The notes: a model not told the origin generated them from the letters alone. 64,000 nt of DNA from Silurus meridionalis (GCF_014805685.1 NC_060906.1:4561424-4625423); one strand, 5' to 3'; positions 25,367 to 38,507 are shown, counted from the first letter of the stretch. A program made the numbers and translations.

Positions 25367-25540
25367 GTTGTATGATTGTGGAGTATCAGATGAAGGCTGT
25401 GCTGCTCTCGCTTCAGCTCTGAGATCAAACCCCTCACACCTGAGAGAACTGAATCTGTCTGGGAATAAAGTAGGAGACTCAGGAGTGAAGTGTCTCTCTG
25501 ATCTGAAAGATGATAAACGTTACAAACTACAGACACTGAA
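25367..25540 (+). CDS. nlrp1-like: LRR exon E (LSDLKDD type)
   Basis: A 174-nt exon with ATCTGCAG acceptor and CTGAA|GTGAGT donor, phase 2 at both ends. It begins like exon D but its 3' third differs: GVKCLSDLKDDKRYKLQTLK replaces the [12 protein letters not shown] ending. In fish NLR genes this ending usually marks the last LRR exon. Exon F at 48974 is a close paralogue, so either both are used in series, they are alternatives, or they belonged to two genes. Confidence 0.88.
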
Positions 25541-25585
25541 GTGAGTAATAATCTGTTTTATATAAACACTGAAACTAATGTAATG

Positions 25586-26583
25586 ATTAGTGTTATTTAC
25601 TACATCAGTGTTATTTACTACATTAGTGTTATTTTCTACATTAGTGTTATTTACTACATCAGTGTTATTGACTACATTAATGTTATTTACTACATCAGTG
25701 TTATTAACTACATTAGTGTTATTTACTACAGTGTTATTTACTACATCAGTGTTATTTACTACATCAGTTATTTACTACATCAGTGTTATTTACTACATCA
25801 GTGTTATTTACTACATTAGTGTTATTTACTACATTAGTGTTATTTACTACATTAGCGTTATTTACTACATCAGTGTTATTTACTACATTAGTGTTATTTA
25901 CTACATTAGTGTTATTTACTACATCAGTGTTATTTACTACATCAGTGTTATTTACTACATTAGTGTTATTTACTACATTAGTGTTATTTACTACATCAGT
26001 GTTATTTACTACATTAGTGTTATTTACTACATCAGTGTTATTTACTACATCAGTGTTATTTACTACATTAGTGTTATTTACTACATCAGTTATTTACTAC
26101 ATCAGTGTTATTTACTACATCAGTGTTATTTACTACATCAGTTATTTACTACATTAGTTATTTACTACATCAGTGTTATTTACTACATCAGTGTTATTTA
26201 CTACATTAGTGTTATTTACTACATCAGTGTTATTTACTACATTAGTGTTATTTACTACATTAGTGTTATTTACTACATCAGTGTTATTTACTACATCAGC
26301 GTTATTTACTACATCAGCGTTATTTACTACATTAGTGTTATTTACTACATCAGTGTTATTTACTACATCAGTGTTATTTACTACATTAGTGTTATTTACT
26401 ACATCAGTGTTATTTACTACATTAGTGTTATTTACTACATCAGTGTTATTTACTACATCAGTGTTATTTACTACATTAGTGTTATTTACTACATCAGTGT
26501 TATTTACTACATTAGTGTTATTTATTACATTAGTGTTATTTACTACATCAGTGTTATTTACTACATCAGCGTTATTTACTACT
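25586..26583. repeat. 18-bp minisatellite (TTATTTACTACATCAGTG)
   Basis: About 1 kb of roughly 55 tandem 18-bp units, with C/T variation at the CATCAG/CATTAG position and occasional 15-bp units. As 18 is a multiple of three, long open frames arise on both strands (25590-26591 and 26154-26744). These are not genes. Confidence 0.97.
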
Positions 26584-26895
26584 GTTACTGATTCACTTCT
26601 TTCTCTTCTAGATTTTAATGGTGATGAACAATTGTGTGTGAAGACTCCAGTGTTCCTGCATTTCCGTGTCTGCAAACCGAGAACACGTTTATCTACAGGA
26701 TCTGAGGAGTTGATGTGAAAAAGCCCAGAGCAGAAGGAGTCCAAATCACATGTATTACTTTGTCCTTTATTTAGTATTTAATAGACTTTCTATCTTTATG
26801 CTACAGGATCAGACCCAATCCATTCTTTATTTTCTCTCTGATCTGATCTCTATTTCTTACTAGTATCAGGTGATCAACCCAGTATGGGATCAGTG

Positions 26896-26943
<48 letters not shown>

Positions 26944-27054
26944 GGATGTATATAATATGTATATGATGTATTATATAATATTTCATACAAAAACACCCAT
27001 AAAACTATAATCATTTAATATAAAGTATAGAAGAAAAATAGTTTTATTTATTCT

Positions 27055-27097
<43 letters not shown>

Positions 27098-27343
27098 ACA
27101 CCACTTTTTGGAAATTTCTTAATATCTTAAAAGTTTATTATCTACAGAAGCCCATTCTTTGCTCAGAAGCGCCTCATGTTGTAACCATGGAGATGTAGAA
27201 GATATCATATGGTTTAGTGTGATGACTGTATATTAGTTTAATTATCTACTGGACATTTCCTCACTGAGCTGCTCCTCCTGCTGATTCATTTACTTACAGT
27301 AAGTCTTGCTTTAGTTTATAGATACGGGGCATTAACTATTAAA

Positions 27344-27396
<53 letters not shown>

Positions 27397-28250
27397 TAAC
27401 ATTGACTACTAATATATGTCCACTTGACAAAACAAACTTTTGTCAAGTGGACATATATTAGTAGTCAATGTTATGTTATTATTATTATTATTATTATTAT
27501 TATCACTATATTATTAGTCAATGTTAAAATATAATAATAATAATAAAATAATAATAATAATGATAAAATTCTCAGATGTTAAAATATAAAAATAACAATA
27601 TTGTGAATAGAAACATTATCAAAGACTTTTTTTTTGCCACAGTTAAGATTGTTTATTTTAAGTGTTAATATTTGGATGATTATTTAAATCAAATCTGGAC
27701 ACAAAACTATTTTGTTATAGTTATATTAGCTATATTAATCTACATATCAGCTGCATATAATGTTTAATCAGTCACACAAAAGTAATGTAAATAAATATAG
27801 AGTCCGTGTGATTAGGGTGATATTTCAAAGTATATAAATGAGGGTGTAAATGAACATATTGAAGTAACTTTACTGACATTAGCAAAGTGGAATTTTCAGG
27901 CAGCAGTGGGCAGTGAATCAGATGGAACTGTTAAAATCACTACAAAATATTTACTTTTATATTGATTACATTGTTTATTTTATAGACATAGTAATGTCCT
28001 TAACAACCTTTACATTTTACTCCTCTGCTTGACATTTGAGCTTGACAATTTACATTTCTGTTGATTTAAGACCCAAATATTTTTCAGGATATAATACAGA
28101 GAGGGTTCTGCATCACTAGAATGAATCTGGAGAACAATAACAAGCTCCTATATTTTATTCAGCAATTTATTACCGAATAACAATAATTCAAATGTTTTCC
28201 AAATTCCTCTATTTGGAATAATATTAATCTTGTTCTTTTTAAATAAATAC
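26584..28250. other. Intron with simple repeats and a long palindrome
   Basis: No gene was recognised in about 1.7 kb. It contains (AC)n at 26897-26940, (TTTC)n at about 27056-27098, and an AAT/ATT-flanked palindrome at 27368-27502. The rest is AT-rich. Confidence 0.6.
27368..27502. repeat. Palindrome with ~65-bp arms and 5-bp centre
   Basis: A unique core (CATTGACTACTAATATATGT...) is followed, after the centre CAAAC at 27433-27437, by its reverse complement. Beyond the core, (AAT)n on the left pairs with (ATT)n on the right. A third partial copy of the core (TTAGTCAATGTTA) follows at about 27513. Confidence 0.9.
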
Positions 28251-28253
28251 ATA

Positions 28254-28278
28254 TACACACACACACACACACACACAT

Positions 28279-28353
<75 letters not shown>
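28254..28353. repeat. (AC)n and (AT)n microsatellite
   Basis: Pure AC then AT repeats, next to the retroviral fragment. Confidence 0.95.
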
Positions 28354-28356
<3 letters not shown>

Positions 28357-28399
28357 AAAAGTCACACAAACACACATTTTCATTCACAATGTTAACACA

Positions 28400-30060
28400 A
28401 TGTTAAGGAGCGAGTGCAGCTTGTGAGCAGGTTTTCAAGACCTCAGACTGTGAAACAGATGCAGAGCTTCTTGGGACTGATGAACTACTGCGAGCATGGA
28501 TCCCTGACTGCACACGGCATGATAAAGTTTTGCGTAGTGCAATTGATCACAAAGCTCCATCATCACATCTCATTCTGTGGACTCATGAAATGACTGATAG
28601 TTTTGCTGCCCTCAAGAAGGCTCTACAGTCTGCTCCAGCTCTAGGTCTTCAGAATGATACTAAGCCTTTTCACCTTTATGTGAAGAACGTGGTGGTACGG
28701 CTGTGGAGATTCTGGCCCAGGAACACGGTGAAAGATATCTACCTGTTGTGTATCTTTTCTGAATCTGTACACAACATAACACAAGGGTTTCCCTCGTGCT
28801 TGCGTGCAGTAGCTGCTGCGGCTCTGATGGTCTGAGATGCTGAGAAAACGGTGCTGTCACATCCTTTGATACTGAACACCTCACATCAGCTAACAGCTAT
28901 TTTACACAACCTCAACACACAACATATGACAGCACAACATAGATCTGGTTATGAAACCACACTCATGAAGCCAGAAAAGTTCACCATTAAGCCTCTTCTC
29001 AGCCGCATTCAGCTGTAGTAGTGCTGCGTGATCTGCTAGACTTTATAGATTTAGATGGTTTTGACGACACACATGATTGCCTTAAACACATTGGACAAGA
29101 GACCTCTTGTAGGTCTGATCTTTTAGATACGGCCCTGGAAGAGGGGGATTGTCTATATGTAGATGTTCATGTTCAAAACCTTCTGATGATGTGTATTTAT
29201 GTGGATATGCGGTTGTAAGATTACCTGATGTAATAGTTGAAGCTAAATCATTACCATACACATCTGCACACAGCTGCAGAGTTGGTGGCACTTACAAGAC
29301 ATGTCAGTTGTCTGAAGGTGAAGTAGTGACTATATACACTGATTCTAAGTCTGCTTATGGTGTTGTGCATGATTTTGCAGAAACATGGAAGTAAAGAGAC
29401 TTTAAAACAGCTGATGGAAAGCCCATAGCACATTTTAATCTCATAGACGACCTTTTAAATGCTGTTCAACTCCCTGCCAAAGTGGCCAAATATTTTTACA
29501 CATATGCCACCTGTAGGAAATTTGAGATATCTGTTGGTTATAGTTGACAGATTCAGCAAGTGGCCAGAAGCATTTGCATGTGTGACAGAGAATGCTAAAA
29601 CGGTTGTCAAAATATTAACAAAAGAGATCATCTCTAGGTTTGGCATTTCTAGCATGATTGAAAGTGATAACGGCACACCTTTTGCTTCGAAGGTAACACA
29701 ACTTTTGGCTAAATGCTTAGCAATTGACTGGCATTTTAATATTCCCTATCACCCACAGTCAGCTGGAGTGGTAGAGAGAACAAACAGAACCATTAAGGAA
29801 CGTATTACTAAAGCCTGCATTGAAACAGGCTGAAATTGGACGGTTGTTTTCCCGGTAGTACTCACAGAAATGAGAATGATCCTATCTTCAACTACTAAAC
29901 TGTCACCTTTTGAAATTCTAGTGGGCCGGCCTTTCCCAACCCCATGGGTCAGGGGACGCACTGGCATTTCTTCCTTAGGTAACCTGGAAGTGATGGTGGA
30001 CGACTACGTTTCTGCCCATAAGCCTCAAACAGAAGTCAGTCTAATGTATTCCATTATTTA
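28400..30060 (+). pseudogene. Endogenous retrovirus pol remnant (RT end, RNase H, integrase)
   Basis: Plus-strand pieces in pol order. The RT connection is at 28400-28700, with a typical MQSFLGLMNYC start. An RNase H-like part near 29170-29394 has a YTDSKSAY motif. The integrase core at 29459-29967 shows VDRFSKWPEA, SDNGTPF and HPQSAGVVERTN, then FEILVGRPFP. This style is gamma/epsilon-retrovirus-like. The pieces are separated by frameshifts, stops and deletions; a stop interrupts the integrase at 29831. No gag, env or LTR was seen, so it is an old inactive insertion. Confidence 0.75.
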
Positions 30061-30177
30061 ATGGAAGATAGACGAAACACTAATGAAAATAGGAGAAACT
30101 TCCTAACAGCACAAATAGAACAAAAATAACACTACAGGTGTCTCAGAGCCTCAGCCATACAACACTTGAAACAATTT

Positions 30178-30597
30178 TTAGTCAACAAACATTCCCCATT
30201 CATGAATGGCCTTTTTGTACGAGGGGGTTGCATCCTGCTCGTGGATGTCATCTCTCAGAACTTCAGACAAGAGTGTTGCAATACACTTTGGGTATGTGAG
30301 ATGAAATGCATAGTAAAAAGCCTGGAGGTATAGTGGCCCCTCATGGAGCAAGTCTTTGGGAAATGTTAGAACTGGGGTTGTACCTACAAACACCATACAG
30401 TTCTCCTCCCCAACCAGTAAGACAGGACTGGAAAACATGCGCCAATGAAGGTAGGTATCAGGATTGAGAATGTGAAAAAGACCCTCACTGATTGGGACCG
30501 GTTTCTTTGGTGCTGCAGAGTCAGATGGGAAAAGCAGTGGCAGAGAAGTGAAAACAGGAAGGGCATGTTCAACTAATGCGTGGGAGAGTAAACACAA
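30178..30597 (-). CDS. Orphan 139-codon ORF, fish multicopy protein fragment
   Basis: An uninterrupted minus-strand frame whose amino-acid composition looks like real protein. It has a proline/hydrophobic start, then a compact segment with WRMFSSPVLLVGEENCMVFV, and a C-terminal part LHLTYPKC-like (FHLTYPKCIATLLSEVL) ending KKAIHEWGMFVD. I recall similar C-termini in repetitive uncharacterised teleost proteins but cannot name a family or function. It may be the last exon of a larger gene or of a gene carried by a mobile element. No start context, splice acceptor or promoter could be confirmed. It lies between the retroviral remnant and a palindromic-ended element. Confidence 0.4.
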   Translation of the reverse strand: MCLLSHALVEHALPVFTSLPLLFPSDSAAPKKPVPISEGLFHILNPDTYLHWRMFSSPVLLVGEENCMVFVGTTPVLTFPKDLLHEGPLYLQAFYYAFHLTYPKCIATLLSEVLRDDIHEQDATPSYKKAIHEWGMFVD

Positions 30598-31105
30598 AAA
30601 GGAGAGATATTAATATGCAATAAGATGTTAGGTCTGAGATTATATTCTATAACAATGGTTTTCAATCCTGGTAGTGGAGAACCACTGCTATGAACATTTC
30701 AAACAATCAATCTTATTTAACTCACCTAATTAAGATCAGTTTATTAGGGAAAAGCCTCATTAACTAAACTAAAGGGCCGTCTACACAGCATCATTTTCAA
30801 CTCGAAATAGAAAACATTATTCATTTCTGCCATTCAAATGAAAATGCAAGTGTTTGATAACAGGATTGAATGTGCGAGGTTTAGAAAATGATATTGGCAT
30901 TGTCTATATGTAAACAACCAGAACGTGAATTTGTGAAAACAATGACAGGATTGAAAACCACTGATCTATACCAAGAGTTTTCAAATCTGATCATTGCAGG
31001 ATATCAGTTTAGCTGAACCCTTGATCTGAACCTCACCTGAAGACACTTGTTCAGGTGTGTTTGATTCAAGTCAGAGCTAAACTCTGCAGGAAAGTGGACC
31101 CTAAA
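30598..31105. other. No feature seen
   Basis: About 500 bp of non-coding sequence. Nothing recognised apart from common teleost non-coding repeat character around 30650-30760. Confidence 0.4.
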
Positions 31106-31108
31106 GCC

Positions 31109-31603
31109 GGGCTTACACTACAGGATTTTTAGCTCGATTTTGCCCCGATTTTCCCCTCCCGAGAATCGGAGCAAAAATCTTGTCAAGCACCTTGACACAG
31201 ATTTCGGCACAGATTATCTTGTAATGTGAGCTGTTCTCAGACAGAACACCTCCCGGTCTTGGACCTCCCAATCTGTTCAAACACAAATCGGGGTCGCCCT
31301 GATATTAAACATTGTTTGATATTTAAGCATTTAAATCTGATCACGGCTATGATTACGTCAGTACATTCAGAATAGCCAATAGGAATCAAGTCTACGAGGA
31401 GACGGAAGTGTCGAATGTTTCGAAATGGCGACCGCGAAACGGATTAGTTTAACAACATGACTGCCTTTTTCCATTTTCTCATCCACAATCGTTTAATCTT
31501 CCGCTTTTGTTTTTTACACCCGCTTTTACATGTCTCCTTTAGATCACGTGAGGCGCTTCCTCCGGCATAATAAATGTAGCAAAATCTTGTAGTGTGTGTT
31601 GAG
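31109..31603. mobile_element. MITE-like element with short terminal inverted repeats
   Basis: The left end (GGCTTACACTACAGGATTTT) and right end (AAAATCTTGTAGTGTGTGTT) are imperfect inverted repeats about 495 bp apart. No coding sequence lies between them. This resembles non-autonomous PIF-Harbinger-type elements, but the target duplication is unclear. Confidence 0.5.
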
Positions 31604-31703
31604 CCGCGATGTTTAAATCTTGTGTGTGCATATTTAAGATTTCAAGGAAGTTCTTCATGCCTCCAAGGAACCACAGTAAATGAATGTCTTTATTAGAACA
31701 TTG

Positions 31704-31791
31704 TGTGCGTGTGTGTGTTTGTATATATGTATGCATATACGTGTGTGTGTGTATATATGTATGCATATACGTGTGTGTGTGTATATGTATG

Positions 31792-31857
<66 letters not shown>
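31704..31857. repeat. (GT)n/(AT)n microsatellite
   Basis: GT-rich units with repeated GTATATATGTATGCATATAC, then pure AT, ending at the TA that flanks the next Tc1 element. Confidence 0.95.
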
Positions 31858-31860
<3 letters not shown>

Positions 31861-32898
31861 TGAGGAAAATAAGTATTTGAACACCCTACTATTTTGCAAG
31901 TTCTCCCACTTAGAAATCATGGAGGGGTCACCTGAGAAAGTCAACGTTAATATTTGGTACAGTAGCCTTTGTTTGCAATTACAGAGGTCAAACGTTTCCT
32001 GTAGTTTTTCACCAGGTTTGCACACACTGCAGGAGGGATTTTGGCCCACTCCTCCACACAGATCTTCTCTAGATCAGTCAGGATTCTGGCCTGTTGCTGA
32101 GGAACACGGAGTTTGAGCTCCCTCCAAAGATACTCTATTGGGTTTAGGTCCGGAGACTGGCTAGGCCATGCCAGAATCTTGATATGCTTCTTACAGAGCC
32201 ACTCCTTGGTTATCCTGGCTGTGTGCTTCGGGTCATTGTCATGTTGGAAGACCCAGCCTCGACCCATCTTCAATGCTCTGAGGGAAGGAGGTTGTTCTCC
32301 AAAATCTCGCAATACATGGCCCCGGTCATCCTCTCCTTAATACAGTGCAGTCGCCCTGTCCCATGTGCAGAAAACACCCCAAAGCATGATGCTACCACCC
32401 CCATGCTTCACAGTAGGGATGGTGTTCTTGGGATGGTACTCATCATTCTTCTTCCTCCAAACACGTTTAGTGGAATTATGACCCAAAAGTTCTAATTGGT
32501 CTCATCTGACCACATGACTTTCTCCCATGACTCCTCTGGATCATCCAAATGGTCATTGGCAAACTTAAGACATGCCTGGACGTGCTGGTTTAAGCAGGGG
32601 AACCTTCCGTGCCATGCATGATTTCAAACCATGACGTCTTAGTGTATTACCAACAGTAACCTTGGAAACGGTGGTCCCAGCTTTTTTCAGGTCATTGACC
32701 AGCTCCTCCCGTGTAGTTCTGGGCTGATTTCTAACCTCCTTAGGATCATTGGGGCCCCTACGAGGTGAGATCTTGCATGGAGCAGTGGACATGCACAGTG
32801 GACATGCACCTACGATGACAATTTTAGACCCCTCCATGATTTCTAAGTGGGGGAACTTGCAAAATAGCAGGGTGTTCAAATACTTATTTTCCTTACTG
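31858..32898 (-). mobile_element. Tc1-like transposon, internally deleted
   Basis: The ends CAGTGAGGAAAATAAGTATT and AATACTTATTTTCCTTACTG are inverted repeats flanked by TA. The transposase is on the minus strand. An N-terminal part lies at about 32879-32565. After a gap, the C-terminal DDE part follows at 32312-31947 ([18 protein letters not shown], ending NKGYCTKY). The first catalytic aspartate region is missing or shifted, so the element cannot make a working transposase. Confidence 0.9.
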
Positions 32899-32941
32899 TA
32901 TATGTGTGTGTGTCTGTATGTATATATATGTATTTATGTGA

Positions 32942-32987
<46 letters not shown>

Positions 32988-33025
32988 TATATATATATAT
33001 ATATTTTTTTGTGTGTGTATATATA

Positions 33026-34634
<1,609 letters not shown>

Positions 34635-34813
34635 TAAGTCTTTTATATAATGCAATTATAATGTTTTTTTTTTTTCGTGGGTGCAGAATGGTAGTTCATC
34701 ACGTGATGTGCTGTCTACACATGCCACTGCTGTTGTGATGGCTGCAAGAGAAAATCATCATCTCTCTCAGGTTAGTATCAGTAAGCAAATAAATGTTAAA
34801 TAATATATATAAT

Positions 34814-35298
34814 TGTCAGGGATTCCCCTGCCACGCCCCCCTCGGCCGCTGTCAGAGATGCACCCTGCCACGCCCTCCTCGGCTGCTGTCAGAGATGCAC
34901 CCTGCCACGCCCCCCTCAGTAGCTCTCATGGTGCCTCATTATCCAGTGCCTGCCTAAACACCGACAGCTGTGACTCGTTCGGATTCAGACTATATAGACT
35001 CACGTTCTCGAGTCACAGGCTGTCGGTTCTTGTATTGTCATGCTGGTGATACCCGTGGCTGCTCGACCGCCAGCATTCCCCGCTGGTTCCGTATCCGAGT
35101 TCTGTTTCTTCTGGATTACTTGCCGTTGCCGTTTACATTCGTTTTGGGACTCTAGGTTTCATTTGGATTACTCGTCTCAAGTAGATGTTCTTTGTTTATT
35201 TTCTCGCCTCGGCGGCAGTGAGTGTTTCTTTGTTGAACTGAATAAATGAACTATGATTGACTTGCTTCCGCTTCCGCGTCCTGTCCGTCAGCCTGACA
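34814..35298 (+). repeat. 5' LTR
   Basis: A 485-bp repeat with TG...CA ends and an internal tandem unit based on GCTGTCAGAGATGCACCCTG. It closely matches 36696-37174, and 45351-45837 more distantly. Confidence 0.93.
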
Positions 35299-35351
35299 GA
35301 AGAACCGACCGAAACCGAAAGCGGAATCGCCCACCCGCGATTCCGGCCGCG

Positions 35352-35750
35352 ATGGATCGGCAGCCGAACCCAGCTTCGGATTTTCACCGGGAGTTCCAAG
35401 ACGTTTCTCGTGGCTCAAAGCCACAGAAGCCGGAGCATGTAAGCGCGGCTGCGCCACGCCCCTCCGCGAGCGCAAGGGGCTTTCCGGCTCGATTCTCCGG
35501 GAAAGGAGAAGAATTGGGCGGATTTCTGAGGAACATCGGCGAGTATGTGGAGGAGAACTTTTCCCAGTTTCCCTCCGAAAGAGCCAAGATCGCCTTCTGC
35601 GTTTCTGTCCTGTCTGGTGAGGCTCTCACAAAAACCAGCAGATTATGGAGCGCCAATGGGGGCAATTTTGGCTCACTCGCCGAATTTTGCGAGCTTCTTC
35701 TTGGGATGTGTGGGATGGAGGTGGCGGATCTCCACGACGGTCCCTTTTGA
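35352..35750 (+). CDS. Gag-like protein of the LTR retrotransposon
   Basis: 132 codons from ATG at 35352, after a short leader, to TGA at 35748. The section PARFSGKGEELGGFLRNIGE followed by FPSERAKIAFCVSVLSGEAL is the capsid N-terminal pattern of Ty3/gypsy-type fish Gag proteins. There is no zinc knuckle. The frame stops where a different, +1-related frame runs on through a GC-rich stretch to 36798, encoding an arginine/proline-rich sequence of repeated phrases. That long frame is probably compositional, though a shifted Gag extension cannot be excluded. Confidence 0.65.
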   Translation: MDRQPNPASDFHREFQDVSRGSKPQKPEHVSAAAPRPSASARGFPARFSGKGEELGGFLRNIGEYVEENFSQFPSERAKIAFCVSVLSGEALTKTSRLWSANGGNFGSLAEFCELLLGMCGMEVADLHDGPF

Positions 35751-36695
35751 GGAAGGAGCTTCGTTCCATGGATCTTCAGAGTGCGCGGCTCCGTTCCAGG
35801 ATTCTCTGAGGTGCTCGGCTTTGTTTCAAGGAGCTTCAGAGCGCGCAGCTCCTTTCCAGGATTATCACTGGTGCTCGGTTCCATCCCTGGGCATCCAAGA
35901 ATGCGAGGCTCAGTTCCCGGGTTTCCACAGACACATGGCCCTACCCCTGGGTCAGTACAAGCGCGCTGCTGTGTCCCGGGGTTCTCGTGGGCGCTCTACA
36001 CCATCGCCGAGCATCTGCGAGCGCGCCCTGGCATCCCAGCATTCCCATGAGCTGTCCGTGCCGCCACAGAACATCTACAAGCATGCTGCCCTGTTTCGAG
36101 GTTCCCGTGGGCGTGCCTCTTCGCCACAGTGTCTCCAGGAACGCGCCGCCACAGTGTCTCCAGGAGCGCGCCTCTTCGCCACAGTGTCTCGAGGAGCGCC
36201 TCTTCGCCACAGTGTCTCCAGGAGCGCGCCTCACGCCACCGACCCGTCACGAGGCGCCGAGCCCCACAGACCCGTCACGAGAGCGCCGGGCCACCACAGA
36301 GTCGCCACGAGCGCCTGGCCTCAGGTCTCCGCAGTGGACGTCGCCGGCCTCTGGTCTCCGCCGTGGACGCCGCCGGCCTCAGGTCTCCGCAGTGGACGCC
36401 GCCTGCCTCAGGTCTCCGCCGGACGCCGCCGCCTCTGGTCTCCGCCGTGGACGCCGCCGCCCCTGGTCTCTGCCAAGGGCTTGGCTCAGCTTCCGGTCTT
36501 TTTAGGGTCGCTGGCCGTTCCTGATCCCGACCGAGGACACCTTTTGCCTTTGGCCCCTTCCGATCCTCCCCTGATCTGCTGCGATGCTCACAGGGCCTCC
36601 TTTGTCCCGGGTCGGTTGGGGAGGCCTTCCTCAGAGTGCCCCGGCCCGCCTGGCGTTGGTGGGTTTTGGGCGAGGGTGCCGCCCTGGAGGGGTAC

Positions 36696-37174
36696 TGTCA
36701 GGATTCCCTGCCACGCCTCGGCCGCTGTCAGAGATGCACCCTGCCACGCCCTCCTCGGCCGCTGTCAGAGATGCAACCTGCTACGCCCCCCTCAGTAGCT
36801 CTCATGGTGCCTCATTATCCAGTGCCTGCCTAAACACCGACAGCTGTGACTCGCTCGATTCAGACTATAAAGACTCACGCTCGAGTCACAGGCTGTCGGT
36901 TCTTGTATTGTCATGCTGGTGATACCCGTGGCTGCTCGACCGCCAGCATTCCCCGCTGGTTCCGTATCCGAGTTCTGTTTCTTCTGGATTACTTGTTGCC
37001 GTTGCCGTTTACATTCGTTTTGGGACTCTAGGTTTCATTTGGATTACTCGTCTCGAGTGGATGTTCTTTGTTTATTTTCTTGCCTCGGCGGCAGTGAGTG
37101 TTTCTTTGTTGAACTGAATAAATGAACTATGATTGACTTGCTTCCGCTTCCGCGTCCTGTCCGTCAGCCTGACA
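36696..37174 (+). repeat. 3' LTR
   Basis: A 479-bp repeat closely matching the 5' LTR, with differences mostly in the number of internal repeat units. High similarity indicates a fairly recent insertion. Confidence 0.93.
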
Positions 37175-37180
37175 ATAATA

Positions 37181-37837
37181 CAGTGGTACCTCGACTTGCG
37201 AGTTTAATTCGTCACATAAGTTGCGCGTAACTAAAATTACTCATATGTCACATTAATTTTCCTGATTGAGATGCAATTGTGACACCCTAAAGTATGTACA
37301 CATTATGGGTATTGTGATTTTGAAAGAACAAAGTTTGTTTTCTATACCCTGTTGTTCGTTTTATATATATTGAATATGTTAAATGTAATTGAGAGCTGAA
37401 AACTGCAACGTTTGAAATGTTGTCTATTGCTGAGAAGGATCAGGACTCTTATTTTGAAAATAAACTGAGGATTTGCGTGGAGGAGCAGTATCGCACAGGT
37501 GCTCTCTCAATTGCTGGGGATTGTGTGCGACACAGACACGTTTGCTCCTGTCTCCTCATTTATTCCTGTTTTTACAGGGACTTTTTAATCTGCTCACACG
37601 GCCTTTTGCACGGGGCCTGTAACACAATTAATCCGTTCCGGACCCCCAAAAAACACTGTGGCGTGTTCAACGGAGTGAATGCGGCCCTCTTTTTAAATTC
37701 CAGCCCTGACTGGCTTTATATGGTTCACTCGTAACCCGAATTTTAGTTTGCAACTCAAAGAAAAAAAATCGTCTGAGACGACTCGTATCTCGAAAAACTC
37801 GTAAGTTGGGACACTCGTAAGTCGAGGTACCACCGTG
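37181..37837. mobile_element. pogo/Tigger-like DNA transposon, non-autonomous
   Basis: The ends CAGTGGTACCTCGACTTGCG and CGTAAGTCGAGGTACCACCG are inverted repeats. A TA precedes the element at 37179-37180. A 105-codon frame inside has no transposase motif I recognise. The LTR retrotransposon was inserted directly next to it. Confidence 0.75.
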
Positions 37838-38507
37838 TGTGTGTATGCATGTATGCTTGTTTGTTTAACGTTAGCTTTGTTTTGTTTTTTTCCCCCTCCA
37901 GAGTGGTGTGAATGACATTGTGGCAGCAGTTCAGGAGTATCAAGCTCAGTTGTTGAACAACTTGAGAAGTCAGCTACAAGCAGTGTTCAATGAACATCCA
38001 GGAATTCAGCTCCGACAACAGGGTTTAGGAATTTTTGACCACTTTAAAGATCCATTTGCTGCAGTTTCTACAACACACAGGCAAGACAGTGTCATAAAAG
38101 AGAAATTCAGTTTTGTAGAAGCAGAAGACATTTCAGTTGGATCAGCAGTATGCTGTCAGAAAAGAGAGGAAAAAAAGAAAGCTCTGCATGAAAAACAAAT
38201 GTTTCCATTATATACCGCTGAGTTACTGTCTCATCCAAAAATCTTTGCCATGATAAATAGTGAACCTCAGAAATGCAGCAATGGGTATTTTTAGGACATA
38301 ATAGACGGTGATCTAAGGCTTTCACACCCTTTATTTTCCTCTAGACCCTCTGCTTTACAGATAATCCTTTATTCAGATCAAATTGAAATTTGTAATCCAT
38401 TCTTTAAAGAATAAGTTGCTCATGTTCTACTACACTTTGGGCAACATTAATCCAAAGTACAGGTCCAAATTAGCTTCAATCCGCCTTCTTGCCATTGCGA
38501 AGCAAAA

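Larger units (their letters stand above)
34814..37174 (+). mobile_element. Gag-only LTR retrotransposon (non-autonomous)
   Basis: Two long terminal repeats, 34814-35298 and 36696-37174, begin TGTCAGG and end CCTGACA. The element is flanked by a perfect 5-bp duplication ATAAT (34809-34813, 37175-37179). The internal part encodes a Gag-like protein and a GC-rich repetitive stretch, with a purine-rich tract (CTGGAGGGGTAC) before the 3' LTR. No protease, RT or integrase is present. It would need enzymes from a relative. Confidence 0.92.

Noticed and set aside
26609..26718. Exon after TTCTCTTCTAG at 26609
   Set aside because: Joined to LRR exon E it meets TAA at once; no domain recognised.
25590..26744. 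333-codon VIYYIS-repeat frame and its antisense VVNNTD frame
   Set aside because: Arithmetic consequence of an 18-bp minisatellite, and the frame bears no relation to the splice phase of LRR exon E.
35545..36798. 417-codon GC-rich frame as an independent protein
   Set aside because: It overlaps Gag and runs through into the 3' LTR, the composition is repetitive, and several frames on both strands are open; kept only as a remark.
37417..37734. 105-codon frame inside the Tigger-like element as transposase
   Set aside because: No DDE or DNA-binding motif; the element is too short for a functional copy.
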